A stretch of DNA of 11,148 bases, taken from positions 1 through 11,148 of the forward strand of contig CAMOHV010000015.1 in assembly GCA_946615275.1 (NCBI GenBank). The letters are read 5' to 3'. Source of the DNA: an uncultured Verrucomicrobiota bacterium. Its GTDB lineage: Bacteria > Verrucomicrobiota > Kiritimatiellia > RFP12 > UBA1067. Below are positions 6,626 through 11,148 of this stretch, in pieces. The stretch's first letter is position 1; each line of letters starts with the position of its first letter. Under the pieces are notes generated by a model. The model made no database searches. It had not been told where the DNA came from and saw nothing but the letters and a program-made list of their open reading frames with translations. The position numbers were made by a program, and so were the translations under genes.

Positions 6626-8137
6626 ACCAATTGTAATCTCCACCCACGAGATCATCGTATTCGGGGCGTTGTCCGGCGTCTTGCGCACGGCCACGTCGTT
6701 CGTCCCGGCGCGCACCGCCGATGCGGGGAATGGATAGCGCCACGCCGTCGCCGTCCAGCGGTCTGGGCCGTACTTTGCGTTGTTGGGGATGGCGGAGGGC
6801 GCCCCGGACGGCACCGCGTCGTTCAGCGTCACCGTCGGCGCCGGCGCGTTGGTGGCGTTCAAGCCCACCACGACGAACGCGGCGTCGCCGTCCGCCGCGC
6901 CGTGACCCGCCACGACCGGGAAGCGTCTGAGGCCGTCGAGCGGCGACGGGATGCGTCTGCCCGCGGGAAGGCCCTTGGGGACGCAGTCGTGGTATGTGCG
7001 CGGATAGCGTCGGGCGGCGGCGCGCACGCGCTCGGGGCCAAGGCCGTTCGCGCAGATGTCGCGCTTCGTCTCGCCCGGGAGGTAGGAGGTGTTGTAGAGA
7101 TAGACGCCTCTCGCGCCCTGGGCATACATCTGGTCGGCCCAGCCACGGTACGCCGCCGCGTCGAGGCGGCAACTCTCGTTGGCGAAGCAGTCGGTCGCGC
7201 CGGGAATGACGCGCGTTCTCGGATTCGCGGCGGCGATCCTGGCGGACCATCCGGCGAAGTCGAACTCGTAGTCCACGCAGCCGAAGAAGTTGCACACCAC
7301 GATCAAGTCCACTGCGTCCTCGCGCGCCCACGCCTCGGGGTCGAAGCCGAACGCGCGCGACGCCTCGTAGCTCGTGAGCGCGCGGGCAGAGAGGCGTATG
7401 GGGTGGCCGCGCTTCGCGGCGAGTTCGCGCGTGTAGGCGCGGCAGCGGAGGATGAACTCCGTGAGGAAATGCGCCTCCTCGCGCTCGCGGCCCGGCGTGA
7501 GATGCTCCCAGAAGCGGAGCGTGTCCAGCTCGTAGCCGTCGGCGTCGTAGCGGTCGGACATCTCCTTGAAGAGCGCGAACTCGTAGTCGCGCACCTCCGC
7601 CTTCGCGTAGTTGAAGGCGAAGGACGTCCACCACTTGCCGGACTTCACCGGGTCGTCGTCCGGGCAGCGCCGCAGCTCCGGATGCGCCCTCCAGAAGGCG
7701 CATGTGTTCTTGGGGTTGCCGGTAGTGATGAAATGGACGTCATTGATGCGCATCGAGATCCAAGGCGAGATGCCCTTCTCGCGGCAGCGGTCGATCCACA
7801 CCTTGAACGGATCGATGCCGGCGTCGTAGAAGTCCCTGAGCCGGCTCTTCTTGTCCTCGAGGACGGTGCCGTCCTCAAGCACCGTGCGCCACATCGGCTC
7901 GCCCACCTTCGTCGGGTAGGCCGTGCGCATGCCGTTCACGCAGAAGAGCATGTGCGTGACCCTGCCGCCGGCGGCGTAGCGGTCGATGTGGGCCTTGAGC
8001 CCCTCCACCGTCATCTCCTCCGCCGGACGATTTCCGATGAAGTACCATGCGTCCTCGTTCACCATGAGCGGCGCGCGCCCGGCGGCGCAGCCGACGCCCG
8101 AGGCGAGAAGCAGGCAGCAGAAGAGGGGGCGCTTCAT
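6608..8137 (-). CDS. Exported glycoside-hydrolase-like TIM-barrel protein
   Basis: This 509-residue protein begins with a signal peptide (MKRPLFCCLLLASGVGCAAG), with type I cleavage or lipidation at Cys17. The core (about 25-385) reads as a beta/alpha barrel, with strands such as THMLFCVNG (61-69), SPWISMRIND (124-133) and YDADGYELDTLRFWEH (197-212). The acidic cluster Asp198, Asp200, Glu203 and Asp205 sits where GHL10/DUF187-type glycoside-hydrolase-like barrels carry functional acids. A beta-sandwich tail (about 405-503) ends WVEITI. The substrate is unknown. The last residues, QMSW, are encoded by the 23-bp repeat, so the natural C-terminus may have been altered. The start at 8137 is chosen because it opens the signal peptide. 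The in-frame upstream codons to 8188 (STFQLFNLL) merely translate an octamer repeat. The Shine-Dalgarno is weak (AGG, 6 nt spacing). Confidence 0.75.
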   Translation of the reverse strand: MKRPLFCCLLLASGVGCAAGRAPLMVNEDAWYFIGNRPAEEMTVEGLKAHIDRYAAGGRVTHMLFCVNGMRTAYPTKVGEPMWRTVLEDGTVLEDKKSRLRDFYDAGIDPFKVWIDRCREKGISPWISMRINDVHFITTGNPKNTCAFWRAHPELRRCPDDDPVKSGKWWTSFAFNYAKAEVRDYEFALFKEMSDRYDADGYELDTLRFWEHLTPGREREEAHFLTEFILRCRAYTRELAAKRGHPIRLSARALTSYEASRAFGFDPEAWAREDAVDLIVVCNFFGCVDYEFDFAGWSARIAAANPRTRVIPGATDCFANESCRLDAAAYRGWADQMYAQGARGVYLYNTSYLPGETKRDICANGLGPERVRAAARRYPRTYHDCVPKGLPAGRRIPSPLDGLRRFPVVAGHGAADGDAAFVVVGLNATNAPAPTVTLNDAVPSGAPSAIPNNAKYGPDRWTATAWRYPFPASAVRAGTNDVAVRKTPDNAPNTMISWVEITIGRQMSW

Positions 8138-8154
8138 GCCTTGCCTATAAGTTA

Positions 8155-8186
8155 AAAGGTTGAAAAGTTGAAAGGTTGAAAAGTTC
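8155..8186. repeat. Four tandem octamers upstream of the TIM-barrel gene
   Basis: AAAGGTTG, AAAAGTTG, AAAGGTTG, AAAAGTTC occupy 8155-8186 with an exact period of 8, alternating G and A at position 4. The block lies 18-49 nt before the start codon at 8137, probably in the 5' leader. On the transcribed strand it is pyrimidine-rich (CAACTTTT type). Confidence 0.8.
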
Positions 8187-8236
8187 ACGGTGTCACCACT
8201 TATCCTTGTCTATAACTTCGTATTGTTCAAAAATCT

Positions 8237-8314
8237 CAATTGTTCACAAATGGCACAAGTGCCACCAATACAAATTCAAGGAGCCATTTGCCATTTGCGA
8301 TTTGTGAACAATTG
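8237..8314. repeat. 15-bp perfect inverted repeat with nested palindrome
   Basis: CAATTGTTCACAAAT (8237-8251) is the exact reverse complement of ATTTGTGAACAATTG (8300-8314), 48 nt apart. Directly after the left arm is a smaller palindrome, TGGCACAAGTGCCA (8251-8264). A related half-site, ATTGTTCAAAAAT, lies at 8222-8234. The block is between the small membrane protein gene and the TIM-barrel gene. It could be paired operator sites or an RNA hairpin. Confidence 0.75.
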
Positions 8315-8336
8315 TGGCAATTGCGATTTGTGAACA
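8284..8336. repeat. Heptamers and a 16-bp direct repeat (TTGCGATTTGTGAACA)
   Basis: Three heptamers, CCATTTG, CCATTTG and CGATTTG, run from 8284 to 8304. They merge into the direct repeat TTGCGATTTGTGAACA, present at 8295-8310 and again at 8321-8336 (period 26). The first direct-repeat copy overlaps the right arm of the 15-bp inverted repeat, so the TGTGAACA core occurs twice here and once in inverted form at 8242-8249. Confidence 0.75.
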
Positions 8337-8351
8337 TTCTCAAAGTTATCC

Positions 8352-8597
8352 TCATTTACATTCCCGTGTACAGCGTGGGCGGTGGGCTTGCCTCCGCCAC
8401 CTCCGCCAGACGATGAACGACACCAAGAGCGCGTAGTAGAGGACTATCGCCGCCATGCCGTAGAGCCAGGTGGAGACTATGTTGGACGACATGAGCTGTC
8501 CATCCTCCCCCAGATGTGCCACATATCCCAGCCCCGCCAGAACCGCGACTGCGATGAAAAGGCGGAGGACTGTCTTTGGTGTTGCCGTGGAAAACAT
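8352..8597 (-). CDS. Small two-helix membrane protein of unknown function
   Basis: This 81-residue protein has two predicted membrane helices. The first is at about 10-28 (LRLFIAVAVLAGLGYVAHL). The second is at about 43-65, ending LYYALLVSFIVW. A short polar loop (GEDGQLMSSN) connects them. The C-terminus is strongly basic (WRRWRRQAHRPRCTRECK), which by the positive-inside rule places both ends in the cytoplasm. A Shine-Dalgarno AAAGGA lies 5 nt before the start, and the stop of the upstream gene is only 19 nt away, so the two are probably co-transcribed. I do not recognise a family. Its link with the polysaccharide-type protein upstream is positional only. Confidence 0.65.
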   Translation of the reverse strand: MFSTATPKTVLRLFIAVAVLAGLGYVAHLGEDGQLMSSNIVSTWLYGMAAIVLYYALLVSFIVWRRWRRQAHRPRCTRECK

Positions 8598-8602
8598 GCT
8601 TA

Positions 8603-8608
8603 TCCTTT
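8603..8608 (-). promoter_or_regulatory. Ribosome binding site of the small membrane protein
   Basis: AAAGGA on the minus strand, 5 nt before the ATG at 8597, within the 19-nt gap after the upstream gene. It is the main evidence that this short reading frame is translated. Confidence 0.6.
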
Positions 8609-8616
8609 GTCTTTAG

Positions 8617-11148
8617 TTATTGTGGCGACTTCCCCAGCGCCGCAAGGGTGAACTTGATCCGGCCCGACGGCGGCACCGCAAGGCGCAGCGCCATCGGCCA
8701 GCCGCGGCTGCCCGTCATCTTCTCGACGACGTCCGCCTTTGTGTCCTTCGGGAAGTCCACGACGAAAAAACCAGTCCTGGTCTCCTGCGCGAAGCGTCCG
8801 CCCTTGAGCCGCCATGGCCGCCAACCCTCGTGCGACCACACCGTGCGACCGTTCTGGCGCAGGAAGACGAGGTTCACCATCGGCTCCTCCAGGCCAGGCA
8901 GGTCGACGTGCACCTCGTATTCCACCTTGTCCGCCGAGACGAAGTCCGTCTTCCACGAAATCGTCCCGCGCACGGGCGGCTCGGCCTTGCTTGCCGGCCT
9001 TGGGCCGTGCAGGGTGCCGGTCACGGTGTAGCTCTTCCCGGGCTCGTTCCACTCGAGCCTCTTCGCCATGCGCCGCGACGGGATGAACAGCTCGCCGTCC
9101 AGCCGCCCATAGACCGTGCTGAACGTGATGTCCTCCGGGCCCATGTCCTTCGTGAACCATCTGTGCGGCTCGCCGTAGGAGTGGCGCGTTCCGCAAAGCC
9201 CCATCCCGGCCTTCTCGTGCCAGAGGAAGAGGGGGCCGAGGAAACCGTCGGGGCTGTCGTACACCTTCCAGAAGTGGACGCCCCAGAAGCGTCCGCGCTT
9301 CACGCCCAGGAAACCCGGCATATCCATCACAAGCTCCTTCGCCTGATACGGGAGCGGCACGCGCTTCGCGCGGCGAGGCTGGGCGTTCCTCAGCGCGCCG
9401 TCCTCCCCGCCGATGTCCTTGACGTCGTCCTCGTCGTCCGAGCCGAGCTTGAGAAGCGTCCAGGCCATGTCGAATTCGCGAGAGCAGACGAAGAGCCCGA
9501 AGTGCGAGTCGAAGTGCGTCGGCCCCTCGGTGCGGTGGTTCATGGCGTACGCCATCTGGTACGGCTTGCCGTTGGCGGGGTCGGGCACGGCGAACATCGA
9601 GCGGAAGACGAAGTTCCTTTCCAGCGACTTCCTGATCTTCGCCACGAGCTCCCTCGACGCGCCCGGCTGCTTCTGGTACGTGTAGTATATGTGCGCCATC
9701 GGATGAGAGCTCATCTGGTCGTAGTTGCCGTCGGGCCCGCCCTCCTCAGCGTAGAAGCCTGCGGGGTGCTGCCCGTGCTTCCACTTGAACACGCCGCCCA
9801 GGAACGCCTCCAGCTGGACACGCAGCGCGCGCTCCATGCGCCGCTCGCCTGTGGCGCAGAAGAGGTAGTTGAAGCCCTCGATTATGTGCATCCACTGGTT
9901 GGACTCGTAGCACATGAATCCCGCCTCGCGGTCTGCCACCTGCAGGACCGCCTCGCGGAAGAGCGCGTCCTCCTCCGGCGAAAGGAGCGTGTGCAGCAGG
10001 TAGTATGCGCGGGTTATGCCGTTGAACGGCTCGAACATCGTGGGGCAGTCGATGCGGCCGCCGGAGAGCGGACGCTTCTCGCCAAGCGTCTGGCGCAAGA
10101 GGCCGCACGCGTCCATGTGCGCTAGGGCGCTGAACGCGGAGAGGACGGCGCGCCTCACCGCCGCCGGATTGCGGAACGTTGTGCCGCGCGTGGATTCATC
10201 CTCCACCGCGGCCTTCGCGGCGAACATGCCGGGCTCGTATCCGTTGTCCATGTAGTGGAAAAGGTCGCTCGCGCGTCGCTCGTATCTGCCGCCGGCGGTG
10301 CGACCGTAGTTCGGCGACCGAGAATCCAGTTCCTGCCTGGAATAGCGGCCCGTCCACGGCGGGCTCTTGATGCCCGCGGCCAAGGGCACCTCGAAGTCCT
10401 CGGGCTTCCATTTGAGGATGTAGTCGTTGAGACGCGCCTGAAGCGGGCCCTCCAGCCACTCTCCGCCGCTTTCCACAAGACCGCCGTTCAGGCGCGCGGC
10501 CATCTCCCTGGTGGGGGAGAGGAGCCCGGGCACGCCGTCAGCGTAGAACACGACGGGGCGCGAAAGGTCGAGCGACAGCTCCACGAAGCGCGCGCCGGCC
10601 GGGCGTTCCGCCAACACCGCCGGGCCGTAGAGGCTGCGCCCCGTCTCGCCCTCGATCGGACGCCCGTCGGCGGTCCACTCCACGCCCTTCCCGGTGAGGT
10701 AGAGCCTGCGCGTGCACGGCGCGAACACGGCGTACATCTTATCCGGCGCGCCGGAGACGATCTTCAGCGCCTTCTCCCCACGCACGCCCCATGCCGCCGA
10801 ACGGGGGAACGACAACTCGAACTCGTCGGCGTTCAGCCCGCCCGACACCGAGAAGCGCCAGACGCCGCCCTTCGCGCGCTTCGGCACGTCCACGGAGTAT
10901 TCCGCCTCAGCCGACATCTGATCTCCCAGCTCCACGTACTTCGCGAGGTTGCCCTCGGGGTCGTACACCCTGAGTCCGCAGATGCTCCCCCATCTGTCGA
11001 AGTACGTCGGCGCCACCTTCGCAGCCCCCTCCACGGTGTGCCTCACGAGCTTCACCCTCTGCGGCCCCGGGGCCGGATACTCCGCCAGCACCCCGAACCC
11101 CTTGTTCCCGCAGCCGAGCGTGCAGTTGCCGAGCCGAAGGCGGATGTA
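8617..11148 (-). CDS. Large alpha/alpha-toroid plus beta-sandwich protein, lyase/hydrolase-like, 5' truncated
   Basis: There are 843 visible residues; the frame stays open to the window edge (visible start YIRLRLGNCTLGCGNKGFG), so the in-frame GTG at 11091 is not the true start. Residues 1 to about 235 look like N-terminal beta-sandwich material. From about 290 to 580 the protein is helical and repetitive, with conserved-looking aromatic and polar patches: YESNQWMHIIEGFNYLF (414-430), GGPDGNYDQMSSHPMAHIYY (470-489) and MNHRTEGPTHFD (536-547). The remainder is beta-rich. This order resembles polysaccharide lyases of the PL8/heparinase superfamilies, where Asn, His and Tyr in such patches do catalysis. 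Asn417, His421, Tyr476 and His482 are candidates only. I cannot assign a family with confidence; an unclassified glycoside hydrolase is possible. A signal peptide would lie beyond the window. Confidence 0.6.
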   Translation of the reverse strand, partial: YIRLRLGNCTLGCGNKGFGVLAEYPAPGPQRVKLVRHTVEGAAKVAPTYFDRWGSICGLRVYDPEGNLAKYVELGDQMSAEAEYSVDVPKRAKGGVWRFSVSGGLNADEFELSFPRSAAWGVRGEKALKIVSGAPDKMYAVFAPCTRRLYLTGKGVEWTADGRPIEGETGRSLYGPAVLAERPAGARFVELSLDLSRPVVFYADGVPGLLSPTREMAARLNGGLVESGGEWLEGPLQARLNDYILKWKPEDFEVPLAAGIKSPPWTGRYSRQELDSRSPNYGRTAGGRYERRASDLFHYMDNGYEPGMFAAKAAVEDESTRGTTFRNPAAVRRAVLSAFSALAHMDACGLLRQTLGEKRPLSGGRIDCPTMFEPFNGITRAYYLLHTLLSPEEDALFREAVLQVADREAGFMCYESNQWMHIIEGFNYLFCATGERRMERALRVQLEAFLGGVFKWKHGQHPAGFYAEEGGPDGNYDQMSSHPMAHIYYTYQKQPGASRELVAKIRKSLERNFVFRSMFAVPDPANGKPYQMAYAMNHRTEGPTHFDSHFGLFVCSREFDMAWTLLKLGSDDEDDVKDIGGEDGALRNAQPRRAKRVPLPYQAKELVMDMPGFLGVKRGRFWGVHFWKVYDSPDGFLGPLFLWHEKAGMGLCGTRHSYGEPHRWFTKDMGPEDITFSTVYGRLDGELFIPSRRMAKRLEWNEPGKSYTVTGTLHGPRPASKAEPPVRGTISWKTDFVSADKVEYEVHVDLPGLEEPMVNLVFLRQNGRTVWSHEGWRPWRLKGGRFAQETRTGFFVVDFPKDTKADVVEKMTGSRGWPMALRLAVPPSGRIKFTLAALGKSPQ

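Noticed and set aside
6620..8155. Long plus-strand open frame (511 codons) opposite the TIM-barrel gene
   Set aside because: It is rich in Arg, Val, Ala and Glu with no recognisable motif and no signal peptide; it is the antisense shadow expected in GC-rich coding DNA. The minus-strand frame has a signal peptide and family-like motifs.
8620..10125. Long plus-strand open frame (501 codons) opposite the lyase-like gene
   Set aside because: Same antisense-shadow composition and no domain signal; the minus-strand frame continues through the whole region and past the window edge.

Overview
All seven protein genes lie on the minus strand, so transcription runs from the right end of the window to the left. 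The DNA is mostly GC-rich (about 65-70% in lines counted by hand). The genes suggest an anaerobic, polysaccharide-degrading bacterium of the PVC group, perhaps Kiritimatiellota, Lentisphaerota or another Verrucomicrobiota relative. Two things point there: the start of a pyruvate:ferredoxin oxidoreductase (anaerobic metabolism), and a hydrazine-synthase-alpha-like protein of a type typical of planctomycetes and verrucomicrobia. The taxonomic call is inference.

In transcription order: (1) 11148-8617, 5'-truncated large protein resembling an alpha/alpha-toroid polysaccharide lyase or hydrolase; (2) 8597-8352, a two-helix small membrane protein 19 nt downstream, probably the same operon; (3) a 214-nt gap packed with short direct, inverted and tandem repeats; (4) 8137-6608, an exported TIM-barrel glycoside-hydrolase-like protein; (5) a 219-nt gap holding a 23-bp tandem array that runs into the stop codon of gene 4; (6) 6388-3101, a 1095-residue fusion of a secreted serine hydrolase with an HzsA-related propeller and two CxxCH haem motifs; (7) a 216-nt gap with eight tandem heptamers and two look-alike inverted repeats; (8) 2884-1454, an AAA ATPase with a C-terminal PD-(D/E)xK-like domain, lower in GC and with its own promoter; (9) 1377-256, an exported SMP-30/gluconolactonase-like propeller; (10) 139-1, the first 46 codons of pyruvate:ferredoxin oxidoreductase behind a near-consensus promoter.

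The lyase/hydrolase-like protein, the TIM-barrel protein, the esterase-like domain and the lactonase-like propeller are all consistent with breakdown of an esterified, uronate- or lactone-containing glycan outside the cytoplasm. PFOR would then feed pyruvate into fermentation. No transporter, sulfatase or regulator is visible, so this is a reading of the neighbourhood and not a demonstrated pathway. The ATPase looks like a separate insertion into this set.

The most noteworthy items are the hydrolase/HzsA-like fusion and the fact that each large intergenic gap carries its own short-period repeat family (periods 7, 8 and 23 nt). No rRNA, tRNA, CRISPR array or intact transposase was seen, and no gene-free stretch exceeds 300 nt.
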